DNA from: Acanthosoma haemorrhoidale
Lineage: Eukaryota; Arthropoda; Insecta; Hemiptera; Acanthosomatidae
DNA length: 64,000 nucleotides
Direction: 5' to 3'
Assembly: GCA_930367205.1 (NCBI GenBank)
Contig: OV884009.1
Coordinates: forward strand, 85,271,189-85,335,188
Positions 20,503 through 30,804 of this stretch are shown here, one piece after another; positions within the stretch are counted from its first letter, which is position 1, and each line of letters begins with the position of its first letter. Under the pieces are notes generated by a model. The model was not told the DNA's origin. It saw only the letters and a program-made list of their open reading frames with translations, and ran no database searches. Both the position numbers and the translations under genes were made by a program.

Positions 20503-21838
20503 ACCCCAACAACAGAGCAGGATCACCCGCCGAACCCAGAGAGATCTGCCCGTACGTAGGACCTACAACACGCTCTCGGGCGAGACCGCCGGAACCCGAA
20601 CAACAGGAAGAAGGCGCTGCAGGGGAGGCCGAGACAGGGGAGGCCGTAAACATTATACCACCCGAAGAAACGGTCGAACCTGTCTTAGACATTATCGCAC
20701 CCCAGGAACCGCAGCGCCGAGAAGAAGAAGAAGAGCCGGTGGTCCCAGAAGGTGAGGAGGAAAACATAAGGTTCGGAAATGGGGATCAAGGCGCAGCCAG
20801 AAACAGGGCGCCCATAAGAGTAAAGACTGAATTAGAAGAAGACGCCCTGTTAAATGAAATAAAAAGAAAACTGAGGGAGATACACTCAAAGGAGAAAAAC
20901 AAAGAAGTATGGAAAGAATTCGAGGGGGAATTAACAAAGATCGAAGAAAGGGTCCGTCAAATCTGCAAAATCCGGCCCAGAGAACAAGGACAAGGGCCGG
21001 GGAGACGGACCATTGACCCCTCGGACCCCAGGACCATTCAGAGAATATACAAACTAAATAGAAGAAAAGCAGTTAGAATGGTCCTAGGGGATACACCTTT
21101 GAGATGTGATCTCCCCATTGAAGAGCTGGCTGCGCATATAGGAGAGGATGAGGAGGGGGCATTTGACCCCAATGCACTTAACGGGGTCGCAAGGGCTGAA
21201 GAGGTGGTCGTGATGACATCATTTACACCAGAAGACGTATACGACCGCCTCAGAAGATTCGAAAACTCAGCCCCAGGGGAGGACGGAATTGACTACAGGT
21301 CTTGGAGGAAAGTAGACCCTGCGGGAAGACTACTCTCACAAATTTAAAACATATGTCTAAAACACCGCAGGGTACCTAAGGAATGGAAGCAGTCCAAGAC
21401 CATATTCCTCCCCAAGGTAAAGACCCCCTCCAAGATAAAATATTGGAGACCCATTGCCCTCTACAGGACTATCTATAAAGTCTACGCAGGAGTCCTGGCG
21501 GACAGGCTGACGTCCTGGTGTAGGGTACATGGGGTACTATCCCCCAACCAAAAGGGGTTCACAGCATACGACGGAGTATTCGAACATAACTATATACTCC
21601 GTCAAAGAATGGTGGCGGCGAGAAAGAACAAGAAGGAACTCTGCATAGCATGGCTAGACATATCCGACGCGTTCGGGACAATCCCGACCGCCTGTGTCAC
21701 CGGAGCAATAAAGAGAAGAGGTGCGGGGGACATACTGGTGGAGATCATCAAAGACCTTTATAAAGATTCCACCGCCAGTATAAGCTCGGCCTACGGAGAA
21801 TCCGATCCCATCAGGATGAGGAGGGGCATCAAACAGGA
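20475..21838 (+). pseudogene. Utopia-like ORF, linker and first half of reverse transcriptase
   Basis: An acidic, proline-rich linker is followed by a charged helix-rich region (LLNEIKRKLREIHSKEKNKEV), then the segment LNRRKAVRMVL and RT entry (NSAPGEDGIDYRSW). A TAA at about 21345-21347 breaks the frame inside RT; coding similarity continues beyond it (VPKEWKQSKTIFLPK, YWRPIALYRTIYKVYA, LSPNQKGF) to palm A (CIAWLDISDAFGTIP at about 21640-21685). At about 21837 the GCPLSP-type block is lost: the text runs KQ-D-CC and jumps to LFILGI in a new frame. This indicates a small deletion. Confidence 0.78.
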
Positions 21839-22717
21839 TTGTTGTTCATCCTGGGGATCAAACATATAATACAAGGAATAAACTCCGGTGAACAGCATAA
21901 ATGTCTAGCCTATACCGACGACATAGCCCTGCTCTCTCCCGATCCACAGGGCCTACAAGAACTAATTAATAAAGCAGTAGAGGCCCTGGCAGCGATAGGG
22001 TTACGGATAAACCCCACCAAATGCAAAACATTGCATCTATCAGGAAAAACACCAGTGGGGGTCCGTAACACCCAGTACAAAATAGGGGAGAGCAACATAA
22101 AAATACTTCGAGAGGGCGAAGAGCAGAGTTTCCTAGGAAACCCAGTAGGATTCCGGGCGGTGCATCACAGAGCGGATCTGGAGGAAATTTTGGCAAAGGC
22201 GAAGGGAATAACATCGTCTAAACTGGCTCCCTGGCAGAAGATAGACGCCCTGAGGACTTTCGTCTACCCAGCGATGAACTTCCCGATGAGGAATGGGCAG
22301 TTCACCAAGGGGGACTGGACCCAGGTGGACGAAATAGTCAGGGCAGAATTAAAGAGAGTGCTCGACCTGCCAGTGGAGGCATCAAATGAGTACCTCTACG
22401 GCGCCAGGAAGGAAGGTTTGTGTGGCATCCCGATCGCTGCGGAGGAAAGCGATCTGGCACTAATAGACGGAGCATTTAAGCTACTAACATCAAAAGAGGA
22501 TAGGCTCCGTCTAATGGCTAGCAACGACCTCTCTGATTCAGCGAAGGCTCGGACGAAAGCGGGTCACCAACCCAACCCACAAGCATTTCTAAGCGGGCTG
22601 GTGACGGAAGAGATGCGAGAGAGGTCGAGCCAAGTGTCAGATTGTGGACCAGAGCAAGGCAAGCCTCCCAGCGAATGGGCGTCCAATGGGATATCCAGGA
22701 GGACGTCCCTTCAATAA
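21839..22717 (+). pseudogene. Utopia-like ORF, RT catalytic block, thumb and linker
   Basis: The frame holds the catalytic CLAYTDDIALLS (Y-T-D-D at about 21910-21921), the GLRINPTKCKTLHLSG and EQSFLGNPVG blocks, and the YPAMNFPMRNGQFTKGDW region, typical of R2/NeSL RT thumb and post-RT segments. Near 22640 the better frame switches (WTRARQASQRMGVQWD) and it switches back near 22725, so two compensating shifts lie between. No other stop occurs over 290 codons. Confidence 0.82.
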
Positions 22718-23644
22718 GATACAAGGATGCCACGATATGGGAAGAAAATACTCAGAACCCTTCGCCAGAAGAAGCAAGAGGAGAGGGGAGAGGCACTCCG
22801 GCAAAAGCCGGTGCAAGGAAGAGTGCCGGATTGCATGAAGGACTCCCCTGACTCCAGCCACTTCCTCCAGACCGGAGAGTTCCTGTCCTTCGCCGACTGG
22901 AGATTTGTACACAAGGCGAGACTGCAGCTGGTCCCCTTAAATGGACATCGAAGATACGGAGGGGACCAAGACAAAAGCTACAGGTGGTGCGCGTTCGCAA
23001 ATGAAAGCCTGGCCCATGTCATGGGGCAGTGCAACGTGCACATGGTTCTTCGCCAAAGAAGACACGACGCGGTCGTAGATCGAATTGAGGAAACGGCGAA
23101 GAACCGAGGTTACGGAGTCGTCGGGAAGAATCAACCGGTAGACGGCTCCAGCCTGCGACCCGACCTTGCGATCTCGAAGGGGGAAAAAGCCCCGATTATC
23201 GACGTAGCAATCCCCTTCGAGAACAGGAAAATAGCGTTGGAATCGGCAAGGACAGGAAAGGAAGAGAAATATGCCACCCTAAAGACCTCCCTGCAGACCA
23301 GATACAGGGAGGTGAAGATAGCCCCAATAGTCGTGGGCGCCCTCGGCACATGGGACCCTGGCAATGATCGTCTACTGACAGGGATCACCACGAGGGCGTA
23401 CCTGAAGAAAATGAAGAGGCTGGTGACGTGCGAAACTATTGCCTGGTCGATGTGCATGTTTATGGAGCACCTTTCGGGCCGGATGCAGAGACCATTCAGA
23501 TGGGGCCGGCCCAACGAAGACCAGGCACAAGGAAGAGCACCAGCCGAAGAACGACTACTGGAGGGGCAAGAAGAAGGCGAGCACAACAGGGGTCTTCTGC
23601 AGCTGCACCCGGGACCGCCGTATGGTTGGCCGAGAAGCGAGGGG
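22642..23644 (+). pseudogene. Utopia-like ORF, zinc knuckle and restriction-like endonuclease
   Basis: After the switch to the frame open at 22727-23647 comes the CCHC block (CAFANESLAHVMGQCNVHMV followed by RQRRHD), diagnostic of the R2 group. Then the endonuclease: RPDLAI, twelve residues on IIDVAIPFE (the PD...D catalytic pattern), then RTGKEEKYATLK with the conserved Lys/Tyr. APIVVGALGTW and a basic C-terminus follow. This nuclease nicks the target to prime reverse transcription. The 306-codon frame is undisturbed, which suggests moderate age despite upstream damage. Confidence 0.88.
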
Positions 23645-24404
23645 TAGGGTTCCTATAGGTCAGGGGGGAAAGAGTAGAGGGCCGAACCCGCAGATTTTTT
23701 GTATTCTGTATATAACTTTTTATCCTACTAACATGTCTTCCCTAGTTACTAACACTATTATATTATTCCTAGTTTTTTAAAAGTATTTATCCCCCTCTAT
23801 TTTATTGTAATTTATAACACTGTATTTTATTGTATTTACATATCTAGCGGAAGATTATTGTAATTTATTAAATATTGTTAACCCCATTTATATAAAATAT
23901 ATGAGCGAAAAAAAATCCAACCGAATTATAACGATAAAGTATGCTGGCTATGTTTTGTATATTTTCCATACAAGCGTGTATTTTTTTCTTTATTTTCATG
24001 TAAATAAATTCAAATTTTATATATATGTCTTGATTCATTTATTTGTTACTGGCCCACCACTCACCTTAACGAAACTAGCGAAGTTAAACAAATAATTATC
24101 AATAATAGTGGAATACATACTACACAGAATATTCGACTAAATTAAAAATTATATTTTTTAAAACTTTGACTTTGATTGCATTATATAATTTGCTTAAACT
24201 TTCACTGATAACGAAATTATTAGTTAGGTAAGGAATATATTTTGGTTGTTTTCATTCAAAAATATAATTTTATTTTTTGATATTTTGTTCCTTTTTTATG
24301 AATCCTCGTTAATAAAATACAAGCTTCCAATGTGTATTTCTATAACATAGTTAACGTGGCAATATAAGCCAAGGTGTTTGAAGTTAAGTTACACGTTACT
24401 CCTA
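23645..24404. other. Utopia-like 3' region and AT-rich spacer
   Basis: No gene. I searched by eye for the rest of U2 (TAGTATCTGTTCTTATCAG and beyond) after the ORF and found nothing close, nor a poly(A) tail. Confidence 0.5.
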
Positions 24405-24553
24405 GTCAAGTACGACCGTATTGCCTTGCTTGTATTTCATCGCCTCCATGAAAATGTCGGTCAATTCAACAGCGTAGTACTTTTTCTTGGATCAACCAGA
24501 GAAAGTCTTCAAATTTGAGGAAGGTAGAAATGAACACCCGCTAAAGAACCAAT
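24405..24553 (+). pseudogene. Gypsy-H, fragment left of the Gypsy-F insertion
   Basis: Broken frames here read FLDQPEKVFKFEEGRNEHPL and run up to the TSD; the RT-leading text resumes right of Gypsy-F at 26972. Weak on its own, supported by continuity across the insertion. Confidence 0.4.
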
Positions 24554-24558
24554 ATAAC

Positions 24559-24758
24559 TGTTATGTTCTTTTTAATAGTTACAAAAGCACACACATGTTG
24601 GGGTACGTGAGAAAACATATATATTTTATAAAGTGAACAAGTAAGTAGTGGTACATAAAGATGGAATCTATTCTACTGAATGCCAAAGGTAACATGAAGG
24701 TTATAACTAATAACAAAAGGCGGCACAAGGCTGCGTGCAAAATATTACAGACACAACA
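24559..24758 (-). repeat. Gypsy-F 3' LTR
   Basis: On the plus strand it runs from TGTTATGTTC to CAGACACAACA, with TGTT/AACA ends. Same sequence as 26767-26966. A purine-rich tract (reverse reading GCGGGAGAATC) abuts it at 24759-24769 and would prime plus-strand synthesis. Confidence 0.93.
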
Positions 24759-24784
24759 GATTCTCCCGCACTAAATTGAAAAAC

Positions 24785-26578
24785 TCAGGTAACACAATTC
24801 AAGACATAATCATTAAATCGTGCCGGAAAGCGTATCTCACGACGAGGTCGGCCTTGATTCGGCGCTGCTGCTAGAGTTGGCGCAGCTGCTGGAGTAGGTG
24901 GAAGTCGGGGAACCTCAAATGATTGACTCGGTCCAAACGAAACGGATGTTGGCTTTGGAACCCAAGTTGCCACAATTTGGTCAATGTGGCGTTTTAGTAT
25001 TCGCCCCGAAGAGTCGAGTCTGACCAAATAGTGCCGTTGGCCAAGTACTTTGATGACATCGCCGAACTGCCAAATCTTCTTGTTGTCACAGTATAGGCGG
25101 ATCTGGACTCTCTCCCCTACCTTAAAAGAGCGTGCTGGTTCTGCTGTCACGCTTGATGGTTTAGGCTGGTAGGAAAAAATAGCATCAAGGCGCATGCGCA
25201 ACTTTCGATGTAGATATTTTTCAGCTGGTGATTGGCCACAAGCAAGTGGCGTAGCTCGATAACGGAATAAGATGCCTCGCAAGCTGCTTAGGACGTCTTC
25301 TCTGGTACGGATAGGGTAGTTTACTTGAATTAGACGTTCATTGACGCCACACTTGTAGTCTGAGCAGAGGCGAACGCCTCCGTCAGGTTTGACGATCACC
25401 ACGAGAGGGGAACCCCAATCACTGGCGTCTACAGGTTCAATGATTCCTGCAGCTTCGAGTTCGTTTAGTTCCCGGTTGACTTGGTCCAGGAGAGCATGTG
25501 GAACACTACGCTCCTTGGTGTAACATGGCTTTGCGCCTGGTTTGAGCTGGAGTGAAATTTCATAGCCGGGAATACAGCCAATTTTTGGTTCGAAGATCGA
25601 GGAAAACTCTTCTAAAATATCCTCGAGCGAGGGGACTGAATTGAACTGGTAGATTGGCATGGGAGGATTATTGTCGACCTGTTTGAGTTCAATGGCAAGT
25701 CCTCGTATCCATTGACGTCCAAGAAGCGGTTCGTATCATGTTGGTACAATGTATAAATCGCCGGTTATTTGTTTTCCATTGTAAGCAGCCTGGACTGGTA
25801 CCTTACCTTTTGATTGGATTATGTTGCCAGAGTAGGATCGAAAAGCTAGGTTGGTTGGTTGAACTGGCAAATTTAGGTTAAGTCTGTCAAATTCATTCTC
25901 ACTTAATAGGGTGAATTTGGCGCCACTATCGACCTCAAAACGTTGCAATTTTCCATTGAGCGACACGTCAATCATGTACTTATCTGATTCATGACGGTTC
26001 AACTCGAACAAGTCAATAATAACGTCATTTTTCTGGATCACCGTTTCTAATTTATTGAGACCGTATGCTGGCGTTGCTCCGGGGCTGGTGTTGGCAATTT
26101 GGAGGGAATGTGTAGAACTGGATTTGCCTGGTTTCCTTCTGTTTTCTGCCATAAATGATGTGATACAGACGCGTGCCACATGTCCCTTCTTTTTACAAAG
26201 GGTGCAATATAATTTGTTCTTATCAACTCGACACTCCGATATCTGATGGTTTCCCCTTGAGCACCGGATGCACAGATTATCGATGCCGAGAGCCTTGAAA
26301 TCAGGTCTACGGGGACGGGAACTTGACCTGGGTTGATTAGAGCTTGTCCTTGCTCCTGAGCGCTGGCTAGGGCTTGACATCTTGTTCACTTCGCTGGCAG
26401 AGAAAGTTCGAGCTGGATTACGTTTTTGATCAAAGTTTTCGAATGGTGCGATGCTCGAATAATTGACTGTGTTTTCTTCAGTAGGTTTCCCGGAAAGTTG
26501 AGCAGTTACAGTTTCGAGGAAAACTTTCTGCTGTTCGCTGAAAGTCTTCATAAAAGATTCGAACTGTTTAGCATTCAT
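24785..26578 (-). pseudogene. Gypsy-F gag-protease-RT-integrase fusion, internally deleted
   Basis: One reading phase covers 26578 down to 24785, broken only by a TGA at about 25733-25735. Order: gag start (MNAKQFESFMKTF), a jump from FENFDQKRN into ARTFSASEV that removes most capsid, two CCHC knuckles (CIRCSRGNHQISEC, CTLCKKKGHVARVC), protease with EVDSGAKF, RT fingers (LKPGAKPCYTKERSVP, GSPLVVIVKPDGGVRLCSDY), then a join at about VLSSLRG to the integrase C-terminal region (RYRATPLACGQSPAEKYLHR, then the DVIKVLGQRHYLVRLD segment). The RT catalytic block, RNase H and integrase core are gone. The deletion keeps frame. The TGA could be a simple nonsense change in an Arg codon. Confidence 0.88.
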
Positions 26579-26745
26579 TTCGAAGTGTTTTTATTGATAA
26601 TTCGATAGAAATTAGTCTAATTCTTACCTTTTACGGTCGATTGAAGACAAAATAACACATTTTACCGGAATTTTAGTGTTGTTTGAACACGTTGATAAGG
26701 TTGGAACGAACACATAGGTCGCGATTTTCGGTTCACTCACGCACT

Positions 26746-26763
26746 GATTAAAACTCGTCGCCA
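26746..26763 (-). promoter_or_regulatory. Gypsy-F primer-binding site
   Basis: Immediately inside the 5' LTR the reverse strand reads TGGCGACGAGTTTTAATC. Position and the TGGCGAC start fit a tRNA primer-binding site; I cannot name the tRNA with confidence. Confidence 0.65.
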
Positions 26764-26766
26764 ATT

Positions 26767-26966
26767 TGTTATGTTCTTTTTAATAGTTACAAAAGCACAC
26801 ACATGTTGGGGTACGTGAGAAAACATATATATTTTATAAAGTGAACAAGTAAGTAGTGGTACATAAAGATGGAATCTATTCTACTGAATGCCAAAGGTAA
26901 CATGAAGGTTATAACTAATAACAAAAGGCGGCACAAGGCTGCGTGCAAAATATTACAGACACAACA
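26767..26966 (-). repeat. Gypsy-F 5' LTR
   Basis: Identical by eye to 24559-24758 over 200 bases. In the transcribed sense it starts TGTTGTGTCTG and ends CATAACA. The TSD ATAAC follows at 26967-26971. Confidence 0.93.
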
Positions 26967-26971
26967 ATAAC

Positions 26972-27640
26972 CTATCGTATCGAAGTCATAGATGACAAAC
27001 CAATCCGGCATAGAGCCTATTGTTAATCCCCTAATGTCATAAAAGCCATCAAGATCTGGACAAACTTCTGGAAGAAGAAGCTAATGCAAACTGTCAATGT
27101 CGATGGCGAAGGCCAGATTCGATGGGCAGACTATAGTGAAGAACCAGTTATAAGTAACAGTGTGTTCCGTCACACCTCCGCTGTGTTCGAGAGGTTTCAG
27201 TTAGTTAGTAACGTGTTACAGATATATATATATATATATACCATTGCAAAGACCTGTGTCTCATGTCTCTCATATTTTAACGTGTGTTGTTTTAAATAAA
27301 GTATGCGTTGTTCAACTATTCATAAAATTGCCGATGTCGATGGTGATGGCCCGGAAACCTGATGGGACATATAGGTTCTGCTTTGATTATTGCAGGCTTA
27401 AATCTCCGTGCCAAAAAAAAATTTCTATCCCATGCCCAACATGTCTAGTTCCTGTGCAACATTTACAATGCAAGGTTAATATCCAAAAATGTCCTCTTCG
27501 AGGTTCTCTTAGAAGAGAAAAGAGGAAGGACCTTACTTATTTTATAAATCCTGGTAGAGGTATGTTTAGATATAATGTTATGAATTTTGGGTTAACCGTT
27601 AGTCTGACCACATTAGATTGTGCTCCATTAACATAATCAC
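26972..27640 (+). pseudogene. Gypsy-H reverse transcriptase fossil, host of Gypsy-F
   Basis: Right of the TSD the plus strand reads YRIEVIDDKPIRHRAY and soon DLDKLLEE-like text, the usual lead into Gypsy RT. After a gap of about 240 bases holding a (TA)n tract and an AATAAA, RT fingers resume (MSMVMARKPDGTYRFCFDYCRL, 27325-27410) and a palm-side segment (FINPGRGMFRYNVMNFGLT, near 27540-27600). Frameshifts and stops throughout. An unidentified segment interrupts this RT between the two blocks. Confidence 0.65.
27222..27240. repeat. (AT)n microsatellite
   Basis: About nine and a half AT units inside the segment that splits the Gypsy-H RT. Confidence 0.9.
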
Positions 27641-29830
27641 ATCCTTCTGTAGAAGACTAGAATTCGATAAATTTATTTCGACAACTTCCTATCCCTGTAA
27701 TTATTTTATTTGATGACAATGTAAGAAGCCTTTTGTGGGAATCTACGATTGATAGAAACATAAAGTTCAAATCATTTTCGTTTCTTAACTTATGGTCTTG
27801 AACATGTGTTCACCTACTCATATAGATATCTCATTAGTCAGCCCTCAGGTTTAACTGGTAAGTGCTAAAAGACACATACGGAAGAGACCATTTCCCGATT
27901 ATATTGAATCACCAATAATGATCAGTACCTACAAATGTGCCTTAAAAACGGTGACGGGAATAAATTTAGTTAGATAGCTTAGCTTTAAAATGTTGATTTT
28001 GAATGTTCTAATATAGTGTGGGAAACCATTCAACGCACCTTAAACAAAGCGGTTCCACAAAAGAGTGTTAGTACCCTGGTGGAAAAAGTGTTCTGAAACA
28101 TTAAATCAAGAAAAATGATTTTTTACGATTAAGAATTTTCAAGTTTAAGCCTACTCGAGACAATTCAAACTCTTACTTAGTTGCCAAAAAAAATGAAAGA
28201 TTTTTAATCAAGAAAAATAAATGATCATCTTAGCAAAATTTTGTGTTACAAATAAAGCATAATACTCCATTATTCGGGTTATTGTATGGAAGATAAATGA
28301 AGGTGGTTATTCTGCACCTATAACCTCCCTTAAAATCTCCAACAGGCTTATAGTTAATCCAATAGAGATTGTTAGGGCGCCCACTTCCAGCTTATGTCCG
28401 CTGATGAGAATTTGTACGAAGATTCCAGATTAAGCGAGAAAGATATGACTCCACACCGATTATTCACGAGCTTCTGCAGCCTTTCAAGAAACCTTTCTCT
28501 TATTCAGATATTCGAAAATTTGCTAGCTTCACAAAAGGATACATCCCAACAATTTATTCATAGGAATAAATAAAATAAAATTAACCAAGCGTCATTTTGC
28601 AGTTTATAAATAAAATGTTTATATCTTGTTCTTTCCCTTCCAAGTAGAGAGAATATATAGTGGTCCCTACTCGGGAAGAGGGATAAGCCACAGCTACTAA
28701 CATCGAGGTATAGGGCAAAAGCCTCGACTTGCAGTTTTGGAGGGCTTCCCTGGTTCTTGGGAGAGTGTTTATTGAAAAGAAAGAAGCACACTTGATTATC
28801 TCATATGTTTAGAACCAGAGGTACTTTAAGCTTACAAAAACAGGCAAAGAGTCCTGACTGTACTCTCTCAGACATTCATTGTGTATTTGCTCCTGTTTGG
28901 AAAGCACACAATTACGAAGACAGCTAGAAATTTAGGAGAAAATGCCAATAAACTAACTTTCTTTCTTAAAAAGTTTCTTCTAAGAGTATTTAAGGCCAGG
29001 CGTGGTCATATAATTAATATAATAAGTGAACGGCGTTTCACAGGGAAGTACGCTTGGTCCTGCATTGTCTTTCTTTGCTCGGGATATCATCAAAACATGC
29101 TTGGCCCAAGATGTAAAAATGTTACTGTATGCCGATGACAACATATCTTACCAGTAAAGCCTTTGGTGGCCTTTAGTCTCATGCAAACAACTTTAAGATA
29201 GAATAGCCTTGTCAATAAAACAGAATGGATTCAAATTAGCTACAGAAAATTGTTCTGCCATTCATTTCTATCTAGCCATGGAAGCGCCACACTAATATAT
29301 AGTGTGAGGCATTAATGAGTAGATGGATGAGTAAGTATCTAGAATATGAAAATAACATCAGTAATGAACAATAATCATAACTGTCGTATCTTAAATGTGA
29401 CAATAGAAACCTATCGGAGGAAGCTCAAGAGTTTTGCTTTTTTAAATAAAATAAAACTGTATTACTGTGAAGTAGTTAATTATACATCGGCTCCGCCGCA
29501 AAATAGTATATACATGCAAAGAAAGTATACTCTCTTTACTTTGAATTTGCCGCGCTGTTTCTACTGGCCTCCACCAGATGGAGCTGTCAGCAATAATCTA
29601 AAAAGTGAGATGATATAGAGAAGGTTATGTTAAGTAACTAAAGTTGTAATTAGAGTGTGAATAGAGAAGTGATAATTATAAACTGCAATTGTCGTTTCTT
29701 TGTTTACAGGTAAGATTGTGTAAATAATATGAATAATTGTTATTATATAAAATGAAGTAAATAAAATTGCTTGCTTTGTTTACAGAGAAACTGATTTCAG
29801 TTTATTCACCCCCCCCCCTTCAATAATTGT
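27641..29830. other. Non-coding stretch with one RT fossil
   Basis: No open gene; the only recognisable element text is at 29037-29150. A C run at 29811-29819 precedes the BEL-B remnant. Confidence 0.5.
29037..29150 (+). pseudogene. Non-LTR reverse transcriptase fossil (QGSTLGPAL to YADDN)
   Basis: One frame reads QGSTLGPALSFFARDI, then KMLLYADDNI: the two central RT blocks with correct spacing. It has no neighbours in frame. Clade not determined. Confidence 0.6.
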
Positions 29831-29866
29831 CTTACAAAACCACAATTAAAGTTAAAGGCACAATCC

Positions 29867-30804
29867 GTGCAAGACGCCCAAGTGTTGAAGGCCGAAATAA
29901 TACAATTGTTAGCCAAAGGAGGTTTCACTTTAAGCAAATGGTCAAGTAATTGCCTGGATCTATTGTCAGATGGGCAAAGCGAATCTCGCCAGCTGCCACT
30001 TCCACTAGGGGCGGATGAATCAACCGTCGCGAATATTAAAATTTTAGGTTTGCAATGGGATCCAAGAAACGATACCTTTTCCTATGAAATCGATTCCCGC
30101 ATAACCGCTTGTACTAAGCGTTCCATTCTGTCAACTATTGCAAAAATCTACGACCCTCTAGGGTATCTCACCCCTGTCGTTTTTCTAGCGAAATTTATTC
30201 TCCAGCAAATATGGCGTGCTGGGCTCGACTGGGACGAACATGTGCCTTCCGAGATCCAGGAATCCTGGCAGCGTTTTGTGGACGAGCTGCGCTATATTAG
30301 CAAAATTCGAATACATCGATTCTTAGTTAGCAAGACGAATGCATTTTATTTAATGGGGTTCTGCGATGCCTCACAAAAAGGATATTGTGCTGCCCTATAT
30401 CTTTTGTCTCAAACCCAACATAATATGTATTTGCTCATCGCTAAATCTAAGTTAGCACCTCTTAAGCCTGTGACTATTCCACGCTTAGAGCTGTGCGCCG
30501 CGCTATTGCTATCACGACTCTACTTATCTGCCACCGATTTTCTCAAGAATCTTAATATTTTTTCTTTACTTACTCGTCTGTGGTCATGGGCTGGATAAGA
30601 ATACATCCTTCCACGCTAAAAACTTTCGTTTCCAATCAAATTGGTGAGATCATTGAAACCACTCAAATTGCTTGGTGGCGTCACATAACCTCGTGCGATA
30701 ACCCTGCTGATTGTGGATCCCGTGGTTTGCTTCCCTCTAAACTTTTGTACAACGCGCTATGGTGGGTGGGACACACGTGGGCAACCTCGCCTCGAGAAAG
30801 CTGA
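29867..30804 (+). pseudogene. BEL-B: RT connection and RNase H
   Basis: A Pao-type frame with VLKAEIIQLLAKGGFTLSKW, the conserved ILGLQWDP block, IYDPLGYLTPVVFLAK and LDWDEHVP, then RNase H (FCDASQKGYCAALYLL, KLAPLKPVTIPRLELCAALLL). A frameshift near 30565-30600 breaks the second RNase H acidic block; the text resumes as WIRIHPSTLKTFVSNQ and SCDNPADCGSRG. A TGA at 30802-30804 then separates it from integrase in the same phase. RT palm, protease and gag are missing on the left. Confidence 0.88.

Larger units (their letters stand above)
19487..23700 (+). mobile_element. Utopia-like (NeSL/R2 group) non-LTR retrotransposon with U2 leader
   Basis: A single-ORF element with N-terminal zinc finger, RT (YTDD) and C-terminal restriction-like endonuclease. 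The U2 5' fragment sits at its left end. Utopia is a described lineage of such elements that inserts into U2 snRNA genes and is known from wasps, reptiles and oomycetes; RT type, endonuclease type and U2 association all agree with it. The right boundary is not marked by poly(A) or by the rest of U2; coding ends at about 23644 and I place the end loosely. GC content is clearly higher than in the flanks, except for the T-rich part of the leader. Confidence 0.8.
24559..26966 (-). mobile_element. Gypsy-F: young, internally deleted Mag-like LTR retrotransposon
   Basis: A complete 2408-bp insertion: 200-bp LTRs at both ends, which I read as identical base for base, and the 5-bp TSD ATAAC at 24554-24558 and 26967-26971. 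The element lies on the reverse strand. Inside are a primer-binding site, a gag-protease-RT-integrase frame with large in-frame deletions, and a polypurine tract. Identical LTRs mean a recent insertion, so the deletion derivative itself was probably copied with proteins supplied by a full-length relative. Confidence 0.93.

Noticed and set aside
20309..20767. 152-codon reverse-strand ORF rich in Ser/Gly/Cys
   Set aside because: Antisense shadow of the Pro/Glu/Arg-rich linker of the Utopia-like ORF.
23131..23586. 151-codon reverse ORF opposite the restriction-like endonuclease
   Set aside because: The plus strand carries the diagnostic CCHC and PD...D motifs.
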